Notes: generated from the sequence alone by a model not told the origin. DNA of 64,000 nt from Flavobacterium sp. LC2016-01 (GCF_009711135.1 NZ_WMIC01000010.1:62001-126000), one strand, 5' to 3'; shown: positions 9,809-18,093, numbered from the stretch's first letter. Numbers and translations: made by a program.

Positions 9809-10747
9809 TTAATTGATTTTTACCAAATGTGCTTCAATAGCCGCTCTATCAGATTCATATTGTGCCGGAAGTTTTAAGTTTTTTCCTAATTCTTCTAAAC
9901 TTTCATCAACCATAAATCCAGGATTTTCGGTAGCAATTTCAAACAAAACTCCTCCCGGTTCTCTAAAATAAAGAGAATGGAAATAATTTCTGTCAATTTG
10001 TGGCGTAATAGACAATCCGTAAGCTTCTATTTTTTCACGGAAGTGCATTAAAATTTCATCGTTTTGCACTCTAAAAGCCACGTGATGAACAGTTCCGTTT
10101 GCACCTAAACCACGTTTTTCTTCGGGTAATTCTACTAAGTCAACAATTGCAGCATTTTCTACGGCATCGGTTGCATAACGGTAACGGTTTACATCTTGAT
10201 CAATTAATTTATAGCCAAATATTTCAGTTAAAACGGCTGCAGTTGCTTTGATGCTGTTTAACGTTAAAGTGATGTTATGAAATCCTCTTGTAGCCACGTC
10301 TGCTTTTACTTCGTCAGTCTCCCAAGGTTTTCTGTTGTCTTCTGTTTTAGATTCGATTAATTCTAATTTTAATCCATCAGGATCTAAAAAAGTAAGGTAT
10401 TTTTCGCCGAATTTTTCAGCTGGTTTATTGTAAATTACATTGTATTTTTCAAAACGTTTTTGCCAGAAATCCAAACTTCCTTTTGGAACAGAATAACCAA
10501 TTTCGGTTGCCATTCCAGAACCTTTTCGGCCTTGCTGAATTCCTTCTCCCCAAGGGAAAAAAGTTAAAATTGTTCCGGCACTTCCAACTTCATCTCCAAA
10601 GTAAAAATGGTAAGTTCCCGGATCATCAAAATTGACTGTTTTTTTAATAAAACGTAATCCTAGTATATTAGAATAAAAATTAAAGTTGCGTTTTGCATCA
10701 CCAGCAATTGCAGTAATATGGTGTAAGCCTAAAATTGTATTTTCCAT
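9809..10747 (-). CDS. Ring-cleaving dioxygenase of the glyoxalase (VOC) superfamily, MhqO/MhqA-like
   Basis: This is a predicted cytoplasmic extradiol dioxygenase built from two VOC modules. The first begins GLHHITAIAGD and carries KLELIE; the second begins GFHNITLTL and carries HHVAFRVQ and LFEIATE. The His, His and Glu residues in these motifs are the expected metal ligands. The 312-residue length is standard. Close relatives in Bacillus (MhqA, MhqE and MhqO) are induced by hydroquinones and quinones. The upstream region has a TAAATTTG promoter element and an inverted-repeat operator shared with the alpha/beta hydrolase gene at 18487-19305, which supports an electrophile-response role. Confidence 0.88.
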   Translation of the reverse strand: MENTILGLHHITAIAGDAKRNFNFYSNILGLRFIKKTVNFDDPGTYHFYFGDEVGSAGTILTFFPWGEGIQQGRKGSGMATEIGYSVPKGSLDFWQKRFEKYNVIYNKPAEKFGEKYLTFLDPDGLKLELIESKTEDNRKPWETDEVKADVATRGFHNITLTLNSIKATAAVLTEIFGYKLIDQDVNRYRYATDAVENAAIVDLVELPEEKRGLGANGTVHHVAFRVQNDEILMHFREKIEAYGLSITPQIDRNYFHSLYFREPGGVLFEIATENPGFMVDESLEELGKNLKLPAQYESDRAAIEAHLVKIN

Positions 10748-10785
10748 GGTATTTTTTTTATTTAGTTATTATTGATTTTCTTATA

Positions 10786-10833
10786 CAAATTTACTTCTGT
10801 TATGGTTCTGCATCGATTAACCTAGATTAAGAA
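10786..10833 (-). promoter_or_regulatory. Promoter and shared operator of the dioxygenase gene
   Basis: On the minus strand, TAAATTTG (10786-10793) matches the Bacteroidota -7 element TAnnTTTG. Exactly 21 bases upstream lies the inverted repeat at 10815-10833, read on plus as GATTAACCTAGATTAAGAA. The same arrangement, with one base changed in the repeat and the same 21-base spacing, precedes the hydrolase gene (19408-19455). No TTG -33 element is visible, so the repeat may bind an activator in its place. Confidence 0.7.
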
Positions 10834-10889
10834 ATAATAAGCCGTTTCGTTTTCATTCGTCAATTTGCAATTTTAATTAACCGATTGCA

Positions 10890-11045
10890 GGAAAGAGAAC
10901 GAGAACAGATTTTGATTTTGTCGATTTGTAAGGCGCTTTCAGAAATAGAAATCAAAGAAGAATTTCAGGACCACAAGGAGCAGCCATTTTACTAGGTTTG
11001 ACGGCAACAACTTTGATGTCGAGAATGCAGAATTTTGGGTATTAA
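10890..11045 (+). pseudogene. Fragment of a Fis-type (sigma-54 activator) C-terminus
   Basis: The last frame, 10956-11045, reads RRISGPQGAAILLGLTATT then LMSRMQNFGY and a stop. This matches the Fis-type helix-turn-helix at the end of FhlA/NtrC-like regulators (GGAAxLLGLxxxTLxxRMxxLGI). In another frame just upstream, ERERE and QILIL resemble the preceding helix, so a frameshift separates them. Nothing of the AAA+ domain remains. It is a small remnant between the dioxygenase promoter and the TMEM175-like gene. Confidence 0.6.
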
Positions 11046-11067
11046 AAAGAACATTCTGCAGCTCGAT

Positions 11068-11685
11068 TTATTCCTGAATCATTTTTATTTTTCCCGAAGA
11101 AATTGCCCAAAAAATCAATAATGCCATACTGATAATCAAAGCAAATGCTGGATATTGAAATGAAAAACCAAAAGCTATTAAATAAGTTGGTAATCCGTAT
11201 AAATAATTGTTTCGTATTTTTTTTATAGCCGAATTTGTAATTTCTGGACGTAAAAGTTTTTTGTTGCTGCTTGCCGTATACCACAACAAATTATACGAAA
11301 GATTGATCAAAACAAAGATTCCCGTATAAATTGCAACTGCAATATTGGACGCTTCTCCCTCAAAAAAACGTGCTAATAAAGCGGTTGGATAAGAAACAAT
11401 TGTTACCAAAAAAAGAATCAATCCGTTTGCAAACATGATCGCGGTGTTGCGGCTGTAAATTTGTTTGAAAATCTTGTGGTGATTCACCCACATGATAAAA
11501 ATACTGAAAAAAGAAAGCGTAAAAGCAAGATACGATGTCCATTCTCCTCTTAAAAAAGCCAGTAATTCATCGCCATTTTTTACAGCATTGGTATCTGGTG
11601 CATGAAGATCCAGAACCAAAAGCGTAATGGCAATAGCAAAAACAGCATCGCTGAAATTCTCTATTCTTACGGTTTCTTTTTCCAT
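11068..11685 (-). CDS. TMEM175-family (DUF1211) membrane protein, putative potassium channel
   Basis: This is an integral membrane protein of 205 residues with about six hydrophobic helices. It starts with the family signature RxxxFSDAVFAIAITLLVLD (residues 7-26); the FSD motif of helix 1 is characteristic of TMEM175/DUF1211 proteins. Bacterial members form tetrameric leak-type potassium channels. The length is typical. The gene appears monocistronic, with a repeat element upstream and a decayed gene downstream. An alternative is a non-channel DUF1211 member; conductance cannot be told from sequence. Confidence 0.85.
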   Translation of the reverse strand: MEKETVRIENFSDAVFAIAITLLVLDLHAPDTNAVKNGDELLAFLRGEWTSYLAFTLSFFSIFIMWVNHHKIFKQIYSRNTAIMFANGLILFLVTIVSYPTALLARFFEGEASNIAVAIYTGIFVLINLSYNLLWYTASSNKKLLRPEITNSAIKKIRNNYLYGLPTYLIAFGFSFQYPAFALIISMALLIFWAISSGKIKMIQE

Positions 11686-11705
11686 TTTATAATTTCTTTG
11701 TATTA

Positions 11706-11826
11706 TTAACCGCGAAGCCGCAAAGGTTTACAAAAGGTTCGCAAAGTTTTAGATAAAGCTTTGTGAACTTTATATTTACAAACACTATAAAAAGTATGAA
11801 AAAACTTTTGCGTGCTTTGCGGTTAA
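11706..11826. repeat. Palindromic intergenic repeat element
   Basis: The outer arms (11706-11729, starting TTAACCGC, and 11801-11826, ending GCGGTTAA) are imperfect inverted copies. A second inner hairpin is formed by GTTCGCAAAG near 11737-11746 and CTTTGTGAAC at 11759-11768. The roughly 120-bp nested stem-loop contains the AACCGCAAAG/CGCAAAG wording of dispersed intergenic repeats in flavobacterial genomes. It sits between two minus-strand genes and could stop transcription or stabilise mRNA ends. Confidence 0.6.
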
Positions 11827-11865
11827 ATTTTTTCTAGATCTTAAGAAATATTTGCAGTGTTTAAT

Positions 11866-12216
11866 TTATAATTTTATAAATATTGACTTTCGCAGTTTTG
11901 GTTCAATATTTTTTGTTTTGTGACCTTTTCCCGTGGTGTCTTCAACCAATAAAATGGATCCTGTTTCAAATGTTCTTTTTTCTCCTAAAGAAGTTTCGAT
12001 TTCTACACCACCTTCTAATAAAACAATATATTGTCGATCAGGTGCATTATGAAAATCATAATCATAAGACGGACTTACTTCTCTAAATACAATCGATTTT
12101 ACCGGTTCATCATCAGATAAAAAACCGATATCGCCATTGTTTTTCAACGGAACTTCGAAATCTTCAAAATGACTTTCGCCATTTGCATCGCTGTAAACTC
12201 GTGTTATTGTAATCAT
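11866..12216 (-). CDS. Cupin-domain protein
   Basis: This is a small single-domain protein of 116 residues. The stretch APDRQYIVLLEGGVEIETS followed by FETGSILLVEDTTGKGHKT fits a cupin fold with its two conserved motifs, and the final KGHKT supplies a likely metal-ligand histidine. No catalytic activity can be assigned. Its ATG shares one base with the TAA of the carboxylesterase upstream (TAATG), so the two are translationally coupled. The enzyme may act on, or sense, a small carbonyl or aromatic compound linked to its neighbours (inference). Confidence 0.75.
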   Translation of the reverse strand: MITITRVYSDANGESHFEDFEVPLKNNGDIGFLSDDEPVKSIVFREVSPSYDYDFHNAPDRQYIVLLEGGVEIETSLGEKRTFETGSILLVEDTTGKGHKTKNIEPKLRKSIFIKL

Positions 12217-12836
12217 TATTTTTTATTGAAGACTAATGCATTTGCAGAATCTACTTCGTCCTGACTAATGGTATGTCCCATATTTGGATAGATTTTCTTA
12301 GTAACGTCTGCGCCCATTTTTTGAAGAAGCGCTTCGGTTTCATTTACTCTTTCAACTGGAACGTGAAAATCAGGATCGCTTGTTCCGATGAAAATAGGTG
12401 TGTTTTCGAAATTTCCGGCGTAATGATTTTCATAGACTTTATCGCCAATAAGTCCGCCTGTAAAAGCAACAACTCCGCCATATTTAGCAGCATTTCTGGC
12501 AGTAAATTCTAAAGCCAGACAAGCGCCTTGCGAAAACCCAAGAAAATAGATATTCTCTTTCTCGATTCCGTTTTGTTGAATTGCGACAACAACCTGATGT
12601 ATAGCATCTAATGATTTTGAAAAAGAAGGTTCATTCTCCTCAATCGGAACTAAAAAAGAATAGGGATACCATGTTCTGTTTTCTGCCTGAGGAGCAACCA
12701 GAGCAAAATCATTAACCTTAAGATGTTTTGCAATTGAAAGAATATCATGAGCACCCGCACCACGTCCGTGAATCATAATCAAAGCTTTTTTAGCTTCATT
12801 TAATGGTACACCATCTGTTATAATCTCTAAACTCAT
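12216..12836 (-). CDS. Phospholipase/carboxylesterase-family alpha/beta hydrolase (MhqD-like)
   Basis: This is a cytoplasmic serine hydrolase of about 206 residues from the preferred ATG at 12836 (MSLEIITDG); an ATG at 12863 would add nine lysine-rich residues that look non-coding. The fold markers are IHGRGA (oxyanion region), LGFSQGACLALEF with nucleophile S102, GTSDPDFHVP with the acid and MGHTI with the catalytic histidine. Members include carboxylesterases and Bacillus MhqD, which belongs to the quinone-responsive regulon together with ring-cleaving dioxygenases and DoxX proteins, all of which also occur in this region. It forms an operon with the cupin gene. Confidence 0.85.
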   Translation of the reverse strand: MSLEIITDGVPLNEAKKALIMIHGRGAGAHDILSIAKHLKVNDFALVAPQAENRTWYPYSFLVPIEENEPSFSKSLDAIHQVVVAIQQNGIEKENIYFLGFSQGACLALEFTARNAAKYGGVVAFTGGLIGDKVYENHYAGNFENTPIFIGTSDPDFHVPVERVNETEALLQKMGADVTKKIYPNMGHTISQDEVDSANALVFNKK

Positions 12837-12903
12837 AGTTTTTATTTTTTTTATTTTAATCAATTTGATTTTTTGTTCGGATAGTAAAATTGTTTACATA
12901 ATC

Positions 12904-12932
12904 TTGTCATTTCTCGTAGTTCGAAATGACAA
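12904..12932. repeat. Perfect inverted repeat, possible terminator
   Basis: The arms TTGTCATTTC (12904-12913) and GAAATGACAA (12923-12932) are perfectly complementary around a 9-base loop. It lies just past the stop of the minus-strand GNAT gene and upstream of the carboxylesterase. There is no T-run, so it may be a dispersed repeat as much as a terminator. Confidence 0.55.
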
Positions 12933-12961
12933 ACTTTGGTGATTACTTTTTAAAGAATTGA

Positions 12962-13252
12962 TTACTTTTTCCAAATATCCTGATATTCATCTGGATGTCT
13001 TTTAAATTGGGCATGAACGTAAGGACAAAGTGCTAAAACCATCATTTTATTGGCACGAACATACGATACCATTTCTTCAAGAAGTTTTTTTGCATAACCT
13101 TTTCCTTCAGCTTCTGGCTCAACTCCTGTGTGGTAAACGGTTAGTAAATCATCTTTGATGCTTACCGTCATTTCGCCTAATTTTTTATCTTCAACATAAA
13201 GATTAAAAGCACCGTGTTTTTTTTCGTCTAATTCTAATTTTATTGTTTCCAT
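12962..13252 (-). CDS. Small GNAT-fold N-acetyltransferase (YjdJ/NATD1 type)
   Basis: This is a 96-residue protein of the minimal GNAT family represented by Escherichia coli YjdJ and human NATD1. The sequence shows the beta-strand segment GEMTVSIKDDLLTVYHTGV, then the acetyl-CoA binding stretch EAEGKGYAKKLLEEMVSYVR, and the C-terminal CPYVHAQFKRHPDEYQDIW. The Cys-Pro-Tyr-Val and His-Pro-x-Tyr patterns are family hallmarks. The substrate is unknown. It is separated from its neighbours by gaps of over 90 bases and is probably transcribed alone. Confidence 0.88.
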   Translation of the reverse strand: METIKLELDEKKHGAFNLYVEDKKLGEMTVSIKDDLLTVYHTGVEPEAEGKGYAKKLLEEMVSYVRANKMMVLALCPYVHAQFKRHPDEYQDIWKK

Positions 13253-13467
13253 ATCTTAATTACAATCTTGTTTTATAACTAGTTTTTTAAAGTTTGTGGC
13301 AGTATTTTTAAGAGTTCTGCTGCGCCTCTGGGGTTGTATGTTTATGAAAAACAGAAACAATACACATTAAAAAATTTATGTGGTTTTTGATAAAAAATAA
13401 TAGGGCAAAATTCATTTCTTAAAGATACTATATTATCAGAAATCAGCAATTTTAAATCCATGTTTGC

Positions 13468-14133
13468 TTAGTTTTCGCGGTGGTAGAGATAACAAATTAT
13501 CATTGATGCTCCAGGCAAAATTAAAGTACCTAATCCAAAAAACTTTCCGGCAACGGCTCCCAAAAAACACCCCACAAGAAATCCGATTATGGTAACTAAT
13601 TGTTTTTTTAAACTGAGGAGCACATCTACATCTTTCAATCCGTTTTTTAACAGGTTTCCCAAATCAAGAGAAGCTTGAGTCACGTTGCCTGTCATCATGG
13701 TTGTTGGTCCGTAGGTCTCTTTGGCATATAATTTTCCAAAAGCATTTTGAAGTCCCATGGCAAATACAGTTGTCATAGCAACAGTGTACATTGTCCATTC
13801 GGAGAAAATGTCTAAGTAACCAAAAAGATAAGTTGCAATGCCACTCAAAACTAATATTAAACCTTCCCAAAATAAGACGGTATAATGATTTGCTGCTTTT
13901 AATGCAATTCTTCCTCCGGTAATTACGGCTAAAATAAAAACAGGAAAAGTCAATAATTTTATCCAAGCATGCAAGTCTGAACCTTTGATGATTTGATAAG
14001 CAAAGACAATAAAGTTGCCGGTAACGTGTGCTGAAAATATGGAATCTGCAGCGACAAAAGTGACGGTATCACAATATCCTGCAATCATAGTGAGAAGCAG
14101 CGTAACGTACCAAATGTTTTTTTGTATTTCCAT
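13468..14133 (-). CDS. YoaK/DUF1275-family membrane protein
   Basis: This is an integral membrane protein of about 221 residues with six or so hydrophobic helices. The family motifs AGYCDTVTF, HVTGNFIVFA near the start and MMTGNVTQ in the middle are present. The start at 14133 (MEIQKNIWYV) is preferred because it lies five bases after the Dps stop; an ATG at 14166 would overlap dps. It is the last gene of a four-gene operon (amidohydrolase, DoxX, Dps, this gene). The molecular function of DUF1275 proteins is not established; transport is only a guess. Confidence 0.85.
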   Translation of the reverse strand: MEIQKNIWYVTLLLTMIAGYCDTVTFVAADSIFSAHVTGNFIVFAYQIIKGSDLHAWIKLLTFPVFILAVITGGRIALKAANHYTVLFWEGLILVLSGIATYLFGYLDIFSEWTMYTVAMTTVFAMGLQNAFGKLYAKETYGPTTMMTGNVTQASLDLGNLLKNGLKDVDVLLSLKKQLVTIIGFLVGCFLGAVAGKFFGLGTLILPGASMIICYLYHREN

Positions 14134-14138
14134 CGTTT

Positions 14139-14612
14139 TTATTTTAGGTGGGCGCGAAGCATCCAAGCCATTTTTTCGTGATTTTCTAATAAACCTGTGA
14201 TGTAATCGCTGGTTCCGGCATCGTGTAGTTCTGCGGCAAAATTGTTAATGTTTTCGCGTAAGTGAATCAAAATACTTCCATGATCCAAAAGCAATTCTTT
14301 TATATAACCTGCACTATCGTTTTTCTCTCTCGATTCTTCTGAAAGATGCGTTAATGCCAAATATTCTTTTAAAGTTCCCGGCGCATAATGACCAAGAGTT
14401 CTGATTCTTTCTGCAACCGCATCTACAATTTCGTCTAATGTTTCGTATTGCTGTTCGAAGAAAAGGTGTTTGTTGTAAAAATCAGGGCCTTCTACATTCC
14501 AGTGTGCTTTTTTTGTTTTGGTATAAAGTACAAATTCGTCAGCCAAAACTTTTGTCAGTACATCCACAACTTTTGTGATGCTTTCTTGTTTAATTCCGAT
14601 GTTTGCTTTCAT
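14139..14612 (-). CDS. dps: Dps-family ferritin-like DNA-protection protein
   Basis: This is a 157-residue member of the Dps/miniferritin family, forming dodecamers that oxidise and store iron and protect DNA during starvation and oxidative stress. The ferroxidase signature is clear: KAHWNVEGPDFYNKHLFFE (His and Asp ligands), then YETLDEIVDAVAERIRTLG. The C-terminal helix contains TSDYITGLLENHEKMAWML. It begins one base after the DoxX stop and ends five bases before the DUF1275 gene, so it is translated from a shared transcript. Its company fits the stress-response character of this region. Confidence 0.93.
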   Translation of the reverse strand: MKANIGIKQESITKVVDVLTKVLADEFVLYTKTKKAHWNVEGPDFYNKHLFFEQQYETLDEIVDAVAERIRTLGHYAPGTLKEYLALTHLSEESREKNDSAGYIKELLLDHGSILIHLRENINNFAAELHDAGTSDYITGLLENHEKMAWMLRAHLK

Positions 14613-14613
14613 G

Positions 14614-15042
14614 TTAAATTAGGTTTAAAAAGTAATAATCAAGTGAATATTTTCCTGCTCCAAGTGCGAGAATTAGTAATAGAGATAAAGTGTACATATA
14701 AGGAACGTCGCGTACTTCGAGTGAATCTTTTCTGTGCACTACAAAATATCCAACAGCTGTAACACCAATAGTTGGTAAAACTGCAAGTCGGGTTCCGATG
14801 CCCAAAATGATTAGAAATGGAACCACAGTATCAGAAAAAGTAGCCACTAAACTGTTTAGTTTTTCCGGTAAATGCAGCGGATTAGGAACGTGTTCTCTTT
14901 GTCCGTTTTCAACTCTAAATTTCTTCATTCCATGAACTCTAAAGAGCTCTATTGCAAGTAATACTCTAAACAGTAAAAACGCAGCATTATTGAAAGATGT
15001 TCCTAAATCAGAATAAAGTATTTGTTTTATAATTTCAGTCAT
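14614..15042 (-). CDS. DoxX-family membrane protein
   Basis: This is a small inner-membrane protein with four hydrophobic helices, about 142 residues from the ATG at 15042 (MTEIIKQILY). An ATG at 15078 would run into the preceding gene's stop region and is less likely. RVLLAIELFRVHGMKK, LHLPEKLNSLVATFSD and VVPFLIILGIGTRL fit the DoxX family, which includes quinone-stress proteins such as MhqP of Bacillus. It lies ten bases after the amidohydrolase stop and one base before dps. The exact activity is unknown. Confidence 0.85.
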   Translation of the reverse strand: MTEIIKQILYSDLGTSFNNAAFLLFRVLLAIELFRVHGMKKFRVENGQREHVPNPLHLPEKLNSLVATFSDTVVPFLIILGIGTRLAVLPTIGVTAVGYFVVHRKDSLEVRDVPYMYTLSLLLILALGAGKYSLDYYFLNLI

Positions 15043-15052
15043 TTCTTTAAAT

Positions 15053-16939
15053 TTAAAAGGCAAAGCAGGAACATCCAAGTGCGCCCCAAAATGCGTTATA
15101 GTTATTTACTGGTACGTTGCTCATTCTGGCAATATCGTGGCTGTGAGCGTGAACATCGCAGCTTCCAGAACAACTGTGTATTTGCGAGGTCAGACTTGGT
15201 TTAGCGTCTGCTTTTGAATTTTTCTCAATCGCGCTCTGCAAATTGCTTTTTGATGGATAACCATTGTAAATATTCGTTGGCGACCAATCTGGCAAAATTG
15301 GAATATGCGGCGGAGAAAAGGATGAAAAATCGCCATTGGCGTACACAATTTTTCCGTCCACAATAGTCAAATCTGATTCTATTTTTTTGATTTCTTCGTC
15401 TTCAATATTAAAGTAATCACGATCTAAAACCACTAAATCAGCAAACATTCCGGTTTTGATATCTCCTTTTTTAGTTTGCTCTTGCGAGAACCAGGCGCTT
15501 CCTCTGGTATACATTTCTAAAGCCGTTTCTCTGCTTAATCTGCTTTCATTGTACAATTGCAAACCGCCGACTGTTTTTCCAACTGTCATCCAATACATAG
15601 AAACCCACGGATTGTAGCTGCTTACTCTTGTGGCATCAGAACCTCCGCCAACGGGAACTTCCATCTCAAGCATTTTTTTTATTGGCGGCGTATTTTCAGC
15701 TGCTTTTGCTCCGTAACGATCTGTGAAATATTCGCCTTGATATGCCATTCGGCTTTGTACGGCGATTCCACCGCCTAAATTTTTGACACGTTCAATATTA
15801 CGTTCATCAATAGTTTCGGCATGATCAAAAATCCAAGGCAGTCCGTTAAACGGAATTTCCTGATTGATCTTTTCAAATACATTTAAGAATCTCGTAATGC
15901 TTTCGTTATAAGTCGCGTGAAGACGAAACGGCCAACGGTTTTCTACCAAAAGGCGAACAACTTTTTCCAATTCGGCTTCCATATTTTCAGGAAGGTCGGG
16001 TCTTGGCTGCAGGAAATCTTCAAAATCGGCAGCAGAAAAAACTAACATTTCGCCTGCACCATTATGGCGGTACATATCATCGCCCTGATGCAATTTTACA
16101 GTATCAATCCAATCTTCGAAATCTTCAAATTCGTGTTTTGGTTTTTGAGTGAAAAGATTATAAGCAATTCTTACCGTTAATTGCTTCTTTTCATTCAGTT
16201 CATTAACGACTTTATAATCATCTGGAAAATTCTGAAATCCACCTCCGGCATCAATCACGCTTGTAATTCCGAAACGGTTTAATTCTTTCATGAAATGACG
16301 TGTCGAGTTGATCTGATGTTCATATGAAAGCGTTGGGCCTTTTGCCAAAGTTGAATATAAAATCATGGCGTTTGGAGTGGCAATAATAAGTCCGGTTGGT
16401 TCTCCTTTAGAATCTCTTTCAATTTGACCACCAGGAGGCGCTGGCGTATTTTTAGTGTAGCCAACTGCTTTTAGCGCCGCTCTGTTCATAATGGCTCTAT
16501 CGTATAAATGCAGAATAAAAACAGGAGTTTCGGGAGCAATTGCATTGATTTCTTCTAAAGTCGGCATTCGGCGTTCAGCAAATTGAAATTCCGACCAGCC
16601 TCCAACTACACGAACCCATTGCGGATTTGGCGTGCGATCGACTTGTTCTTTCAGCATTCTTAATGCATCAGCTAAAGAAGGAACGCCATCCCAGCGCAAT
16701 TCTAAATTATAATTTAAACCGCCTCGAATAAGATGAATGTGCGAATCGTTGATTCCTGGAACCACTCTTTTATTTTGAAGATCGATTATTTTGGTTTCTT
16801 CAGATGCAAATTCCATTACATTGCTATCGTTTCCAACTGCAATAAATTTTCCGTCTTTGATGGCAACTGCTGTAACATTTGGAGTTTCGGCATTGAAGCT
16901 ATGAATTTTTCCGTTGAATAAAATTAGATCTGCTTTCAT
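15053..16939 (-). CDS. YtcJ-like metal-dependent amidohydrolase with Cys/His-rich tail
   Basis: This is a 628-residue amidohydrolase of the YtcJ type. GINDSHIHLIRG carries the first metal-binding histidines; IFDHAETID and VGGGSDATRVSSYNPW continue the active-site pattern, and DLVVLDRDYF closes the composite beta domain. No signal peptide is seen, so it should be cytoplasmic. The last 45 residues are unusual: HSCSGSCDVHAHSHD followed by a final LGCSCFAF, a likely metal-binding extension. It is the first gene of the operon with DoxX, Dps and DUF1275. The substrate is unknown; YtcJ-type enzymes hydrolyse amides or formamides. Confidence 0.88.
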   Translation of the reverse strand: MKADLILFNGKIHSFNAETPNVTAVAIKDGKFIAVGNDSNVMEFASEETKIIDLQNKRVVPGINDSHIHLIRGGLNYNLELRWDGVPSLADALRMLKEQVDRTPNPQWVRVVGGWSEFQFAERRMPTLEEINAIAPETPVFILHLYDRAIMNRAALKAVGYTKNTPAPPGGQIERDSKGEPTGLIIATPNAMILYSTLAKGPTLSYEHQINSTRHFMKELNRFGITSVIDAGGGFQNFPDDYKVVNELNEKKQLTVRIAYNLFTQKPKHEFEDFEDWIDTVKLHQGDDMYRHNGAGEMLVFSAADFEDFLQPRPDLPENMEAELEKVVRLLVENRWPFRLHATYNESITRFLNVFEKINQEIPFNGLPWIFDHAETIDERNIERVKNLGGGIAVQSRMAYQGEYFTDRYGAKAAENTPPIKKMLEMEVPVGGGSDATRVSSYNPWVSMYWMTVGKTVGGLQLYNESRLSRETALEMYTRGSAWFSQEQTKKGDIKTGMFADLVVLDRDYFNIEDEEIKKIESDLTIVDGKIVYANGDFSSFSPPHIPILPDWSPTNIYNGYPSKSNLQSAIEKNSKADAKPSLTSQIHSCSGSCDVHAHSHDIARMSNVPVNNYNAFWGALGCSCFAF

Positions 16940-16947
16940 AATTTTGG

Positions 16948-17250
16948 TTATTTAGTGTTCAATTTTGCAATGGCTTCTTTAATTCCTTCTCCGGCAACAT
17001 TGTAGAATGAAGGTCTGGCAAGCAATATGATTTTTGTTAATGGTTTATAATCAGCTAGTTTTTATCTTTTAAATACGGCTGAGTTTTATACACTAAAACT
17101 ACATTGGTTGCTGCCAAAGCCGTTGTAGAATCAATTCCCGCATCTTTAATATCACTTGCAAAAGAATAATTTGTAATGCCCAAACGTAACGCTTCCCATT
17201 AGAAGAAAACACATCACGATAATTCCGAAATTCTTGTTTTTTTTGGGATG
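16948..17250 (-). pseudogene. Decayed gene for an unidentified secreted protein
   Basis: Minus-strand frames show gene-like text without one continuous frame. KNFGIIVMCFLLMGSVTFG looks like a signal peptide. Then, after a frameshift, come GITNYSFASDIKDAGIDSTT and ALAATNVVLVYKTQPYLKD ending at a stop. After another shift comes TKIILLARPSFYNVAGEGIK and a natural end. The clean codon use in each piece argues for a broken gene. The family was not recognised. It lies just upstream of the amidohydrolase operon. Confidence 0.55.
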
Positions 17251-17320
17251 TGAATTTTTATTATTCCAATTTAATGAAGTGTGAGAGGCTTTTTTGTTTA
17301 AAGTTTCAAGTTGAAATGAA

Positions 17321-17953
17321 TTAGTGTTTCAGCATGTTGTGTGCATAATGAATTCCTAAACCATAAGATCCTCCATATTTTTTCATTAAGTTGGTTACAG
17401 GCACATAAGTTTCTTCACGAGCCCAATCTCTTTGAAGTTCTAATAAATATTGAATTGATGTGATTGGCTGTACTCCAACCTGAATCATTCTTTGTACTGC
17501 ACGTTCGTGAGCTTCTTTGCTTACGTCTCCGCACGCATCTGTAATTACATAAACTTCGTAACCTTCTTCGATAGCAGATAACGCTGGCCCAACGATGCAA
17601 ACCCCTGTCCATAAACCGGCAAGAACTATTTTTTTCTTATTTTTTGCTACAATAGCTTTATAAGCATTTTCGTCTTCCCAAGTATTCATTGTCGTTCTGT
17701 CAATGTATCCAGAAGTTGCGATTGGGTAAAATTCTTCTAGTTCAGGAAAAACAGGACCAGAAAAGCTTTCTTCTGCAACAGTTGTTACAATAGTTTCCAC
17801 ATTAAAAATTTTAGAAGCTCCAGAAATAATAGCAACGTTTGTGCGTAATTCGTTCAACGGAATATTACTTGTTGCAAAAGCCATTTGCCCTTCAAAATCG
17901 ATTAATACTAAAGCATGATTGTCTGGTGATAATAAATTAACTGATGGTTTCAT
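17321..17953 (-). CDS. Isochorismatase-superfamily hydrolase (YcaC-like)
   Basis: This is a 210-residue cysteine hydrolase of the isochorismatase fold. The catalytic aspartate is in LIDFEGQM (D19), the lysine is probably in the KKKIVLAG stretch, and the nucleophile is C119 in GLWTGVCIVG. The C-terminal part, ERAVQRMIQVGVQPITS and LQRDWAREETY, resembles YcaC, an octameric enzyme of unknown substrate. The gene seems monocistronic. A 12-bp palindrome (GCGATATATCGC) lies about 100 bases upstream and may be an operator. Confidence 0.87.
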   Translation of the reverse strand: MKPSVNLLSPDNHALVLIDFEGQMAFATSNIPLNELRTNVAIISGASKIFNVETIVTTVAEESFSGPVFPELEEFYPIATSGYIDRTTMNTWEDENAYKAIVAKNKKKIVLAGLWTGVCIVGPALSAIEEGYEVYVITDACGDVSKEAHERAVQRMIQVGVQPITSIQYLLELQRDWAREETYVPVTNLMKKYGGSYGLGIHYAHNMLKH

Positions 17954-18055
17954 AATATTTATTTTTAAGATTTATAATTAGTCAAGCCAATGAAATGACA
18001 GACTTTTAATTTGTTACTGCATTATGGTTTAGGTTTTTAAGAGCTAAAAAGATTT

Positions 18056-18067
18056 GCGATATATCGC
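18056..18067. promoter_or_regulatory. Palindrome GCGATATATCGC upstream of the isochorismatase-like gene
   Basis: This is a perfect 12-bp palindrome about 100 bases before the start of the gene at 17321-17953. Its CGATATATCG core recurs in the 16-bp palindrome at 19766-19781. A protein-binding role is plausible but unproven. Confidence 0.4.
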
Positions 18068-18093
18068 GATTTTATTAAGCTGTTGTCCCGTTT

